This document shows, piece after piece, positions 1 through 6,164 of a stretch of 23,107 nucleotides of DNA (position 1 is the stretch's first letter; each line of letters opens with the position of its first letter). Location of the stretch: positions 1 through 23,107 of the IMG/VR virus record IMGVR_UViG_3300037069_000472, one strand, 5' to 3'. This DNA comes from a virus. Under the pieces are notes generated by a model that was not told the DNA's origin, made no database searches, and worked only from the letters and a program-made list of their open reading frames with translations. A program made the position numbers and the translations under genes.

Positions 1-113
1 GCACTGTACCCGCTGCTGGTGTAGATAGTTCCGCCCTCCAGGATGGCGATTACTGCTGCAAATATGTTTAGATCGGAGTGTGCTTCACACGCAATCCTGA
101 TAGGCTCTTTCAC
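1..113 (-). CDS. Small phage hypothetical protein, cut by left edge
   Basis: This reading frame runs leftward off the window, so the C-terminus is missing. It can start at a GTG that overlaps the TAG stop of the 24-aa ORF upstream (TAGTG), with a purine-rich GAGAGGGGG about 8 bases before it as a ribosome binding site. The visible 37 or so residues (after VKEPIRIACE come AHSDLNIFAAVIAILEGG and a short tail) read as a compact helical protein. The core AVIAILEGGTIY resembles small uncharacterised proteins common in phage accessory regions; that is family memory, not a search result. The frame stays open further upstream, so a longer N-terminus cannot be excluded, but no better start is visible. 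It lies in the short operon that begins at the promoter-like element near 587. Function unknown. Confidence 0.6.
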   Translation of the reverse strand, partial: MKEPIRIACEAHSDLNIFAAVIAILEGGTIYTSSGYS

Positions 114-187
114 TAGTCGGCCCCCTCTCGGAAGACTGCCGGGTTCCAGGCGTTGTCGAACACTTGTTGCAGCGTCAGTTGTTGCAT
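113..187 (-). CDS. 24-aa micro-ORF with strong ribosome binding site
   Basis: A 25-codon frame starts at ATG (187-185), whose first two bases overlap the TAA of the preceding gene (TAATG). It is preceded by AAGGAGG with 7-base spacing, one of the clearest Shine-Dalgarno sequences in the window. It begins MQQLTLQQVFDNAWN and stops at TAG, which overlaps the GTG start of the next gene by one base. The LTLQQVFD opening resembles the N-terminus of longer phage proteins, so it may be the truncated remnant of one. Alternatively it may work as a leader peptide that couples translation of the two flanking genes. Function unknown. Confidence 0.55.
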   Translation of the reverse strand: MQQLTLQQVFDNAWNPAVFREGAD

Positions 188-552
188 TAGAAGACCTCCT
201 TATCAACGGAGACCTTTATGGCGTCTCGTCCGTCAGCCAAAAAAATAGTGCCAAAGTTGTCGTTGATGTACGTAATTCCTTCGAGCCCTATGTAGTTCTT
301 CGGCTTGACAAACTTGATCGTCACAACCTCTTGCTCGACCGGGATCTTCTCTACCTTGGCTGGCCCTACAATCCCTCCAGTGATCTCGTATCCAGTCTTC
401 GGTGCTACGCCTATATAGTGTCCAGGCAAGGCAACTTTTGAAGCGTAGACATTACCGCGGCTGGTAATGACGAAGCCAGAGTTTTTTCCACCGAACGGGT
501 CAAGCTCTACGCCATCAGGCAGGCCGCCTAAGATTGTTACTTCGTATTTCAT
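187..552 (-). CDS. Hypothetical phage protein (121 aa)
   Basis: A complete gene that I do not recognise. It starts at ATG 552, preceded by AGGAGAG, and is the first gene after the promoter-like element at 584-602, with an inferred 5' leader of about 35 nt. The sequence is glycine- and valine-rich with no cysteines (opening MKYEVTILGGLPDGVELDPF), alternating hydrophobic residues in a way that suggests a mostly beta fold. There is no signal peptide or membrane segment. Its stop overlaps the start of the 24-aa ORF, so the three leftmost genes form one translationally coupled unit. A role in host takeover would be a guess from position only. Confidence 0.75.
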   Translation of the reverse strand: MKYEVTILGGLPDGVELDPFGGKNSGFVITSRGNVYASKVALPGHYIGVAPKTGYEITGGIVGPAKVEKIPVEQEVVTIKFVKPKNYIGLEGITYINDNFGTIFLADGRDAIKVSVDKEVF

Positions 553-583
553 TTAGGTCTCTCCTGAAACCAATCTAGCAGCG

Positions 584-602
584 TTTCTATAGTCGGTCAA
601 GC
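584..602 (-). promoter_or_regulatory. Promoter-like element A (TTGAC-N4-TATAGAAA)
   Basis: On the minus strand this reads GCTTGACCGACTATAGAAA. It sits 35 nt upstream of the ATG at 552 and just downstream of a terminator at 636-666, as expected at the boundary between two transcription units. The TTGAC-to-TATAG spacing is about 4 bases, far too short for a sigma70 -35/-10 pair. Four or five similar copies occur in the window. If it is a single-subunit RNA polymerase promoter, +1 would be the G at 587 (inference). Confidence 0.55.
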
Positions 603-635
603 AATTCTAGAAATTTATTTTCTGTAGGCTCCCGG

Positions 636-666
636 AAAAGGAAAACCCCAGGCGGCTAACCTGGGG
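636..666 (-). terminator. Rho-independent terminator (minus strand)
   Basis: On the minus strand a perfect 7-bp stem CCCCAGG / CCTGGGG with a 7-base loop is followed by TTTTCCTTTT. It lies 35 bases after the stop of the membrane-protein gene (701) and upstream of promoter-like element A, so it closes the operon that begins near 2944. Confidence 0.8.
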
Positions 667-700
667 CTGTGTTCTCTCTGGCGGTTGGAGAAGGTCTTTT

Positions 701-1141
701 TTAGATGTCTCCCAGGTTGTCCGGGGCCGGGGGAGGCGTGAAGTGCTCCCGGGGGAGTGTGGTTCCCGTTATCGGAGAGCCGGTAATGTCGCCGCCAAGC
801 CCCAGAGGAGACGGCAATTCTCCACACGGCGTTCCGTCGTGAGCGCGTGAAAACACCCAATGGTCTCCATCGAAGGTAAGTATACAGTCGTCGGGCATCT
901 TAGCCGTCTTGCGCTTCTTGTGGGGCTTGGCTGGCTTAGAAGGCAGCGGGGCTGTCTTAGCTGGCACAGTCGTAACCGATGCAACCTGGGCCGTCTGAGG
1001 AGCAACTACTTGCACCTTCTGGACATCGTAGCCGTACTTATGGTCGAAGTACACTCCGCAGGCCGCGAATCCTACAACGGCCGCCAATCCAAGCAGCAAG
1101 AATGCTGCCAGTTCAATAAAGTCTTTTGATCGTGATTTCAT
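701..1141 (-). CDS. Single-pass membrane protein with proline-rich tail (146 aa)
   Basis: The start is placed at ATG 1141 because GGGAGAGAGAAGAGAG lies just before it; the frame is open further upstream to 1201 but would overlap the previous gene. Residues about 9-31 (ELAAFLLLGLAAVVGFAACG) form one clear membrane segment after a short basic N-terminus. A Pro/Lys-rich linker (about residues 45-82) and a C-terminal part with two cysteines (near residues 86 and 106) follow. This looks like an N-in, C-out inner-membrane protein. It lacks the long coiled coil expected of an i-spanin and is far from the lysozyme gene, so I do not call it a spanin. It is the last gene before the terminator at 636-666. 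Function unknown. Confidence 0.75.
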   Translation of the reverse strand: MKSRSKDFIELAAFLLLGLAAVVGFAACGVYFDHKYGYDVQKVQVVAPQTAQVASVTTVPAKTAPLPSKPAKPHKKRKTAKMPDDCILTFDGDHWVFSRAHDGTPCGELPSPLGLGGDITGSPITGTTLPREHFTPPPAPDNLGDI

Positions 1142-1157
1142 CTCTCTTCTCTCTCCC

Positions 1158-1607
1158 TTAAACCTGTTCTCCGATAAACTCTGTGATGGCCCGATCGACA
1201 ACTGATTGTCGGTTTACGAGCCCCATCTTCTCTACAAGCGCCTCCAAAGCTCTGACGTGTTCTGGAGGTAGAGGAATTTTCACGTAGTGACAGCGCTCAG
1301 ACGCCGCTACGCGCTTCTGTTTCTCCTCTGGCATCTCTAACCCTTCTCCGGTTCCGTACTTCAATACAAAGCGTTCTACGGCCAGACGGATAATGTCAGG
1401 CATCGTTGTCGAGTACTTGCCGCGTATCCGCTCCAGTGCCGCGAACTTGCGCGGCTTGACGGAGCACTTGACGACCTCTGAACCGTGAGCTACGCGCCGG
1501 GGCCGGCCGTTAATCTGACCATGCTTCTTACGCCTTAAGGCGTCCTCTTTGCTCGTAACAGGCCGGCTAATGTTGACGGGCAGCGATAATTGCATGGCGC
1601 GGGGCAT
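1158..1607 (-). CDS. Tandem ribbon-helix-helix DNA-binding protein (149 aa)
   Basis: The ATG at 1607 overlaps the TAA of the gene before it (TAATG) and has AAGAGG upstream; the open frame to 1724 is an artefact of the neighbouring gene. After a basic N-terminus (KEDALRRKKHGQINGRPRR) there are two segments with the strand-helix-helix pattern of MetJ/Arc-type ribbon-helix-helix domains. They span about residues 45-84 (VVKCSVKPRKFAALERIRG, then STTMPDIIRLAVERFVLKYG) and about 105-146 (YVKIPLPPEHVRALEALVEK, then VNRQSVVDRAITEFIGE). RHH domains normally work as dimers, so this chain could form the DNA-binding unit by itself. Likely a phage transcriptional regulator; target unknown. Confidence 0.65.
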   Translation of the reverse strand: MPRAMQLSLPVNISRPVTSKEDALRRKKHGQINGRPRRVAHGSEVVKCSVKPRKFAALERIRGKYSTTMPDIIRLAVERFVLKYGTGEGLEMPEEKQKRVAASERCHYVKIPLPPEHVRALEALVEKMGLVNRQSVVDRAITEFIGEQV

Positions 1608-2008
1608 TACTGGTTGGCCTCTTGTAGAATGGCTTTCATGGCGTCTGCTGCGGCCGTTCTGTACTTGTCTGCTACAAGAAGGGCCTCTTCTCGGGTCTTG
1701 AACACATTGCCTTCCGATAGGCACTTGTCGTCAATGTAGTCATCGTCAAACGACTGCGAATCAACTTCGGAGCTATTGGCGTCAACAAAGTAGTAATATT
1801 CACCCAGTGCAGGCTTCCAGCGTGCCTTTCGGAGGATCAATGACGGGTAACTATACGCGTCCTTAAACGGACTAATGCCATCCTCTGTTGATAGGCGCAA
1901 GCGGAAGTCAAAGACTTCCATGCCGCCAAGGTTGCACTTGGGGTCGTTAAGAAAATTTTCGTAATAAGCCACTATCTTTTTGGCAACGTCTTCTGGTATC
2001 CTAATCAT
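1607..2008 (-). CDS. Hypothetical phage protein (133 aa)
   Basis: Starts at ATG 2008 with AAGAGAGAGA upstream. The first third is helical (IPEDVAKKIVAYYENFLND). The middle contains RWKPALGEYYYFVDANS followed by an Asp-rich stretch, and then NVFKTREEALLVADKY. This combination (W-x-P-x-x-G-E-x-Y-Y-F-V and N-x-F-x-T-x-E-E-A) resembles a widespread family of small phage and plasmid proteins of unknown function; that is recognition by pattern only. It is translationally coupled to the tandem RHH regulator downstream. There is no membrane segment or catalytic signature. Confidence 0.75.
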   Translation of the reverse strand: MIRIPEDVAKKIVAYYENFLNDPKCNLGGMEVFDFRLRLSTEDGISPFKDAYSYPSLILRKARWKPALGEYYYFVDANSSEVDSQSFDDDYIDDKCLSEGNVFKTREEALLVADKYRTAAADAMKAILQEANQ

Positions 2009-2050
2009 GTATTCAATCTCTCTCTTGGTTATCCCTTATTGATAATCGTT

Positions 2051-2079
2051 GGGCGGCCCTAAAGCCGCCCTTCTTTTTT
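2051..2079 (+). terminator. Hairpin plus T-run, oriented as plus-strand terminator
   Basis: GGGCGGC (2051-2057), a 6-base loop and GCCGCCC (2064-2070) are followed on the plus strand by TTCTTTTTT. Read on the minus strand, the strand of all nearby genes, the hairpin has no U-tract after it. It is therefore best read as a terminator for antisense transcription, or on the minus strand as an RNA structure in the leader of the gene at 2008. Confidence 0.5.
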
Positions 2080-2090
2080 GCTTCTCCTTA

Positions 2091-2441
2091 CTACGACAGC
2101 TTCACGCCGGCAGCGATTAACTGCGGCTTCGCATCGGCAATCAACTGTTTCGCCGCATCCAGCACAGACTTGTCTAAGCCAGCATCCAAAAGATGTTGCT
2201 CTAACGCAGCCTCGCCCTTCAACAGCACGCTTGCCAATTCGCCCAGAACCGCGAACGACATACGCACGATGTTCTGACCCTGTACGCCGTCAATGAGACC
2301 GGCGATCGCTTCTGCCTTCTGTTCCAGATCGGCGTTGCCGGCAATCTTCTGCACAAATTTTTCGGTTGCGACCGTACCTACGTACAAGTCGTGGAAGCCT
2401 ACGGAGATTCCGTGGCCGATAGTCTTGATGTTAATGCTCAT
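2091..2441 (-). CDS. Hypothetical helical protein (116 aa)
   Basis: Starts at ATG 2441 with AAGAAGAGAG upstream. It is rich in Ala, Leu, Ile and Gly with no cysteine or tryptophan, and from about residue 30 onward it appears as a series of amphipathic helices (LEQKAEAIAGLIDGV, FAVLGELASVLLKGEAALEQ, LDAAKQLIADAKPQLIAAG). No clear membrane-spanning segment is seen. It follows the small hydrophobic protein at 2477-2692 in the operon. I do not recognise the family; a structural or membrane-associated role is possible but unproven. Confidence 0.7.
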   Translation of the reverse strand: MSINIKTIGHGISVGFHDLYVGTVATEKFVQKIAGNADLEQKAEAIAGLIDGVQGQNIVRMSFAVLGELASVLLKGEAALEQHLLDAGLDKSVLDAAKQLIADAKPQLIAAGVKLS

Positions 2442-2476
2442 ATTCTCTCTTCTTGTTGTCCTTTTCTTCTTTGGTG

Positions 2477-2692
2477 CTACTTCTCTTTCGAGACTGGTGT
2501 GCCATCCGGGTTCGTGTAAATAGCGGTACAGCCTAAGTACAACTGGATGGCAGAAATGAATGCGGCGATTGCCTCGTGCTGCTGGCTCGTCATGTGGACG
2601 AATGCCGGGAGCAAGAACTGAGTTGCAGCTTGAGTTATCGCAAGCCCGGTTTGAAGCGACAGATGGCTTTTCGCAGTGATGTTGAGTTTCAT
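2477..2692 (-). CDS. Small hydrophobic protein (71 aa)
   Basis: The start at ATG 2692 overlaps the TGA of the preceding gene (ATGA) and has GGAAAGGAAA upstream; the longer frame from 2743 would run through that gene. Two hydrophobic stretches, about residues 13-30 (GLAITQAATQFLLPAFVH) and 38-55 (EAIAAFISAIQLYLGC), are followed by a short tail containing NPDGTPVSKEK. Size, two hydrophobic segments and a charged tail loosely resemble small phage membrane proteins, including some annotated as holin-like. The hydrophobicity is moderate, so membrane insertion is uncertain. Confidence 0.65.
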   Translation of the reverse strand: MKLNITAKSHLSLQTGLAITQAATQFLLPAFVHMTSQQHEAIAAFISAIQLYLGCTAIYTNPDGTPVSKEK

Positions 2693-2913
2693 ATTTTTCC
2701 TTTCCTTACGTGTTCCAAGTGAGCTTCGGTTTGTTCGGCCCACTGCATCTTCCTTCCTTTCTTCCCCAACCTGTTTGCGTCAAAGTATCCGTTAAATGCG
2801 TTCCAGGCCCACTCGTCAACACTTACGAAGTCTGAGGGGGAGAGAGCCGGGGTCGGGGCCTTAGCTCTCTCTGGCTGTGCGTTTAGTAATGCGTCCAATG
2901 CTTCAAGTGACAT
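2689..2913 (-). CDS. Hypothetical protein (74 aa), first gene after promoter D
   Basis: Starts at ATG 2913, about 31 nt downstream of the putative +1 of promoter-like element D. No convincing Shine-Dalgarno sequence precedes it (CTACACTACAA), unlike most genes here. The protein has a short helical N-terminus (MSLEALDALLNAQPERAK), an Ala/Pro linker, and SVDEWAWNAFNGYFDANRLG with two tryptophans and a basic patch after it. Its TGA overlaps the ATG of the next gene. No family is recognised. Confidence 0.65.
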   Translation of the reverse strand: MSLEALDALLNAQPERAKAPTPALSPSDFVSVDEWAWNAFNGYFDANRLGKKGRKMQWAEQTEAHLEHVRKGKI

Positions 2914-2940
2914 TTGTAGTGTAGCACCATAGAAAAGAAA

Positions 2941-2960
2941 TTTCTATAGTCTCGGCAAAA
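2941..2960 (-). promoter_or_regulatory. Promoter-like element D inside the primase 3' end
   Basis: The minus strand reads TTGCCGAGACTATAGAAATT. The TAG of the element (positions 2946-2944) is also the stop codon of the primase-helicase gene, so the last codons of that gene encode the element. It lies about 31 nt upstream of the ATG at 2913. It matches copies A, B and C in the TATAGAAA block and in the TTG-x-C block 5 bases before it. Confidence 0.5.
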
Positions 2961-5085
2961 AAAGTGTGGAAGATTTTTTGAAGTAACAATCTATCTCCCC
3001 CACGGAGCCCTTTCTGTTCTTTCCGAGGATTAACTGGCAGTTCCGGTAATCATCGTCTTTGTTGTCCTTGCTGAAGTCCTGCCAGACGAAGATAACCACG
3101 TCTGCGTCCGCTTCGATGCTGCCTGAGTCCTTCAGGTCCGAGAGGATCGGCTTGCGATTCAATTTCACACCATCTCGGCTCAACTGAGAGAGCAGAACGA
3201 TTGTGATGCCGAACTCCATTGCGATAGCCTTCAGGCCGCTCGTGATGTGTCCAATCTCGATGTCTCTGCGCTCCTTGCCGGGGAACCGGATAAGTTGCAG
3301 ATAGTCGATGATGACGATAGCTGGCAGTTCTCCGCGAAGCCTCGCTTGCTTCATCTGATTGCGGAAGCCTAGCAGGGTCCAGTCGTTCACGTCGTCAATG
3401 AACAGGTTGCAGTCATTCAGGCGGTAGGCTATCTCGGCTACCGTTGCCCTCTGCTCTTCCGTAAGAAGCCCCTCTTCTAGCGCCGTAGCGTCAAGCTCGC
3501 CAGCCTGACAGATCATTCGTACCAGCACTTCGTCTCGGCTCATCTCGAACGAATGGATATGGACCCGATGACGCTCTTTTGTCTTCACTGCCCAGAGGCC
3601 AAGTTGCGTTGCGATCGCGCTCTTACCTTCTCCTGGTCGTCCAGCAACGATGTAGAGCTTGCCTTCCTTGATGCCCCTGGTCATCCGGTCTAACTCTGCG
3701 ATGCCGGTCAGAATCCCCATTGGCTTTGGAGCAAAGAAGCTGTCCAGATTGCCGGCAACGGCCGACACGTGCTGCATTCTGTTTTCCGATTGGACAACCA
3801 GGGAAGTGCATTCGGCCGCCTTGGAAACCATCTCAACCGCGTCGTCCATCTTGCCGCCAAGCAAAATGCTGTCAACCGCGTGCATATTGGCCGCGATAAA
3901 CTTCCGCGCTCGGCTCGCCTCTTGAAGCGCTGTTACGTGCCAGTCGAATTGATACAAGGGCGGCAGTTCCGATGAAATCTCCATCAGATAATCTGCGAGG
4001 TCGTAACCGTCGTGCTTTAGCATCTGGCCGACTGCCAAGGTGTCTATGCTGCCGCCCTTGTCGGAGAGTCCCGCGATGCAAGCGAAGATGCGTGCATTGT
4101 TGGCCTGAGAGAAGTCCTCCGAGGTCAACATGGGTACGTCTTCGAAACTGCTGTGGCCGCGCAGAATGGACCCTAGAATCAATCGCTCCGATTCAACGGC
4201 CTCTGGCATCCCCCGCTTGCGAAGAATCTCCTGGGTGCGCTTTGTAGGCGAATTGTCTGGCTGGTTGGCAGCGTCTATCAAGGCAAGCAGGTCTTCTTTG
4301 GTGCCGCCGAGTTCCTTGAACTGCGTTACGTCTTTCCCTTTGGTGACATTGACGATAAGAACGCTCTTGGCCTTGCCGTTCAGAGCCATCGAAACCTTGC
4401 GTGCGTAGCTGGCTCCCGGCTTGTCGCCGGCTTCCTGGTCGGGCAGGATAATAACGATCTTGCCGATTAGGGACTCGGTGTACTCCCGATACCATTCCCC
4501 GCGTCCTCCAGAGGTCTTTGTTGTGGCAACGAAGTCCCACGACTTCAGCGTGTCTACGTCCTTCTTGCCTTCCACGAGGAACACAACGTCAGAGCCCAGG
4601 ACTGCCGGCAAATCGTAAAGCACTCGCCGGATGCGCGGGGGAAGGTTTGGATGCTGATTCCCTTCCTGGTCGTAGTGGAATTGCGTGAAGCTCTTCTTCT
4701 TGCCGTCGTGCCCTGGCTCGTAGCGATGCTCGCCGTACAAGGGCTTGCCGTGTTCGTCGGTAAAGATCGCAGTATCGACAAGCTGCGGCTCCATGTTGAT
4801 GTCGGCAGCAGACAGACCGGCAAGCTCGGCCGTGCGTACAGCGGCTTCGAGGAACGGGATGTCGTAATACTTGGCAACGAAGTCGATAGCGCTGCCAGCC
4901 GCTCCGCAACCGAAACACCAGTAGACGCCCCTGCTTTCGGTGAACGATAGGCTAGGGCTCTTGTCTGTGTGAAAACAACAGACAGCTTTGAACTCATCGT
5001 CGCTCTCCCGTATCAATGTGAGGCCGCTTGCCTCTGCTACTTTTGTAATGCTCGCCTGTTTTTTGATCGTCGCTAGGTCTAGCAA
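2944..5085 (-). CDS. Fused DnaG-type primase / DnaB-type replicative helicase (713 aa)
   Basis: The start is placed at TTG 5085 because GGAGGA lies 5 bases before it; the frame is open to 5217 but that part overlaps the HD gene and looks non-coding. Domains in order: a CHC2 zinc finger (C36, H39, C57, C60 in VCCFHTDKSPS...YWCFGCG); a TOPRIM-like region with E172 (FLVEGKKD) and D216 (IIILPDQEAG); a DnaB N-terminal helical domain at about 297-406; and a DnaB/RecA helicase core with Walker A GRPGEGKS (482-489), Walker B IVIIDYLQ (D594) and LLSQLSR (Q634). It should unwind the fork and lay primers in one polypeptide, like T7 gp4. Unlike T7 gp4 it keeps a full DnaB N-domain and is longer. It is last in the replication operon, and its stop lies within promoter D. 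Confidence 0.93.
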   Translation of the reverse strand: MLDLATIKKQASITKVAEASGLTLIRESDDEFKAVCCFHTDKSPSLSFTESRGVYWCFGCGAAGSAIDFVAKYYDIPFLEAAVRTAELAGLSAADINMEPQLVDTAIFTDEHGKPLYGEHRYEPGHDGKKKSFTQFHYDQEGNQHPNLPPRIRRVLYDLPAVLGSDVVFLVEGKKDVDTLKSWDFVATTKTSGGRGEWYREYTESLIGKIVIILPDQEAGDKPGASYARKVSMALNGKAKSVLIVNVTKGKDVTQFKELGGTKEDLLALIDAANQPDNSPTKRTQEILRKRGMPEAVESERLILGSILRGHSSFEDVPMLTSEDFSQANNARIFACIAGLSDKGGSIDTLAVGQMLKHDGYDLADYLMEISSELPPLYQFDWHVTALQEASRARKFIAANMHAVDSILLGGKMDDAVEMVSKAAECTSLVVQSENRMQHVSAVAGNLDSFFAPKPMGILTGIAELDRMTRGIKEGKLYIVAGRPGEGKSAIATQLGLWAVKTKERHRVHIHSFEMSRDEVLVRMICQAGELDATALEEGLLTEEQRATVAEIAYRLNDCNLFIDDVNDWTLLGFRNQMKQARLRGELPAIVIIDYLQLIRFPGKERRDIEIGHITSGLKAIAMEFGITIVLLSQLSRDGVKLNRKPILSDLKDSGSIEADADVVIFVWQDFSKDNKDDDYRNCQLILGKNRKGSVGEIDCYFKKSSTLFLPRL

Positions 5086-5645
5086 ACAATTCCTCCGAAG
5101 TCCTGAAACGTCTGCAAGAAAAGCTCTCTTGCCTTGTAGGGGTCGTAGAACATGGCGAACTTGCCCTTCATGCGTCCGCTGCTCAATTCCTTGCCGTGCT
5201 TGATGGTGTCGCCCCAATTCCCGATGTAGTTGTTGCCGTAGAACTCGGCAGCCTCTACAGCCAGAAGATCGTAGTCGGCGGCCTTGATGATGGTGTGCGA
5301 CTCTTCGGTTGCACGGATTCCGAATCGCTCGTAGATGGCATTCTGAACACGGTTCTCAACTACCCGGTAGCCGGCAAACTCGGGCATCTGCTTTAGGGGG
5401 CTTGATACGTCTCCCAATACATATTCCGAACCGTCGTGCAAAAGGGCTTCCAGGCGGTATTGCTTAGGAACCTCCAGGGCCACACGAATGCTGTGCTCGG
5501 CAATCGAGTAGTGATGCGGCGAATGCCCGGTATATCGGCAGAGATGAGCTAGAGAATGCGCCATGTCTTTAATGGAGATCATCTCTGGCCGTACATCTGC
5601 GAAGTTAAAAGCCCTGCCGCTGATCGTTTGAATTTCCGGCCTCAT
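5079..5645 (-). CDS. HD-domain phosphohydrolase, YfbR-like (188 aa)
   Basis: The start at ATG 5645 is preferred because it overlaps the TGA of the upstream gene (ATGA) and has GGAG six bases before it; ATG 5657 is the alternative. The HD signature is clear: H51 in YSIAEHSIRVA, H70-D71 and E74 in ALLHDGSEYVLGD, and later Asp residues in IIKAADYDLLAVEAAEF. The opening ISGRAFNFADVRPEMISIKD and HSLAHLCRYTGH are typical of YfbR-type phage phosphohydrolases. These act on deoxynucleoside monophosphates; some relatives (DatZ) hydrolyse dATP. It overlaps the primase start by 7 bases, so it is co-expressed with replication. A nucleotide-pool role is likely; the exact substrate cannot be told from sequence. 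Confidence 0.88.
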   Translation of the reverse strand: MRPEIQTISGRAFNFADVRPEMISIKDMAHSLAHLCRYTGHSPHHYSIAEHSIRVALEVPKQYRLEALLHDGSEYVLGDVSSPLKQMPEFAGYRVVENRVQNAIYERFGIRATEESHTIIKAADYDLLAVEAAEFYGNNYIGNWGDTIKHGKELSSGRMKGKFAMFYDPYKARELFLQTFQDFGGIVC

Positions 5646-5779
5646 GCAACGCTCCATGTAATCAACGATGCGGAAAACCAGTAAATAGCCTTCTTAGGCT
5701 CGCTGCTGAAAGCACAAACAAGGCCGCTGCAAAGATTGAGGGCAATCATGATGTAAGGGAAAACCTGGGTTCTCGTCAT
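5642..5779 (-). CDS. Small membrane protein (45 aa)
   Basis: This short frame starts at ATG 5779, overlapping the TAA of the preceding gene (TAATG), and ends in a TGA overlapping the HD gene start. It has a segment at about residues 6-24 (VFPYIMIALNLCSGLVCAF), a short charged turn SSEPKK, and a second hydrophobic segment (AIYWFSASLITWSVA), so it looks like a two-pass membrane hairpin. Perfect stop/start coupling on both sides supports it as a real gene. Similar tiny MTRxQ-type membrane proteins occur in other phages, by memory. Function unknown. Confidence 0.7.
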   Translation of the reverse strand: MTRTQVFPYIMIALNLCSGLVCAFSSEPKKAIYWFSASLITWSVA

Positions 5780-5976
5780 TACAGCGATCCCTTCTTTCGG
5801 GCTTCCAGCATTTCGTCTGCAAGCTTGTATGCTGATTCGGCCGTAGTCTTGTAGCTCATGTAATCTGAGTCGTTGATGTGAGTCAGTGCGGCCATCGCAA
5901 ACTCATCGCGCAAGGTCTTGACTTGCACTTCTTCAAAAGCAAAAGGCCATATTGCCGTTTTTCTCGTGTCGCTCAT
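5779..5976 (-). CDS. Hypothetical phage protein (65 aa)
   Basis: The start at ATG 5976 overlaps the TGA of the preceding gene and is preceded by GGGAG; the longer frame from 6198 reads through two other genes. The sequence contains LRDEFAMAALTHI and, near the end, AYKLADEMLEARKKGS. This D-E-F-A-x-x-A and Y-x-x-A-D-x-M-L-x-A-R pattern is common to a large group of small phage proteins of unknown function, often found near replication genes. It is helical and soluble, and is translationally coupled on both sides. Confidence 0.8.
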   Translation of the reverse strand: MSDTRKTAIWPFAFEEVQVKTLRDEFAMAALTHINDSDYMSYKTTAESAYKLADEMLEARKKGSL

Positions 5977-6164
5977 TGAATAAAACTCCCTGTTATCTCG
6001 ATCTCGAAAATGTCCCAATACGCTGCCGTCAGGTCGAACACAAAGAACTCCGACAAGAACTCGAAGCCCCGGCTTTCCAAGTACCGAACCATTGCCTTCT
6101 GCTCGTCTGTCAAAGCGTTCTCTGGGTTGGCCCCGATAATCTCGAAGACCTGCTCTGTCGTCAT
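5973..6164 (-). CDS. Hypothetical protein (63 aa)
   Basis: Starts at ATG 6164, overlapping the TGA of the RuvC-like gene (ATGA), and ends overlapping the next start. The protein opens MTTEQVFEIIGANPENALTD and ends in a hydrophobic/acidic stretch (FDLTAAYWDIFEIEI). It is acidic, small and probably soluble. I recognise no family. Its place inside a fully coupled operon next to a resolvase is the main support for it being real. Confidence 0.75.
   Translation of the reverse strand: MTTEQVFEIIGANPENALTDEQKAMVRYLESRGFEFLSEFFVFDLTAAYWDIFEIEITGSFIQ

Noticed and set aside
584-602. Reading TTGAC and TATAGA as sigma70 -35 and -10 boxes.
   Set aside because: The spacing is 4-5 bases rather than about 17 in every copy, and no alternative -35 lies at the right distance.
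701-1141. The membrane protein as an i-spanin.
   Set aside because: It has a single N-terminal membrane segment but no coiled coil, no nested o-spanin lipobox frame, and is far from the lysis genes.
4193-4997. Several 90-150 codon frames on both strands inside the primase-helicase gene.
   Set aside because: All overlap the CHC2/TOPRIM/DnaB coding frame; their proteins are Arg/Ser-rich shadows without motifs.
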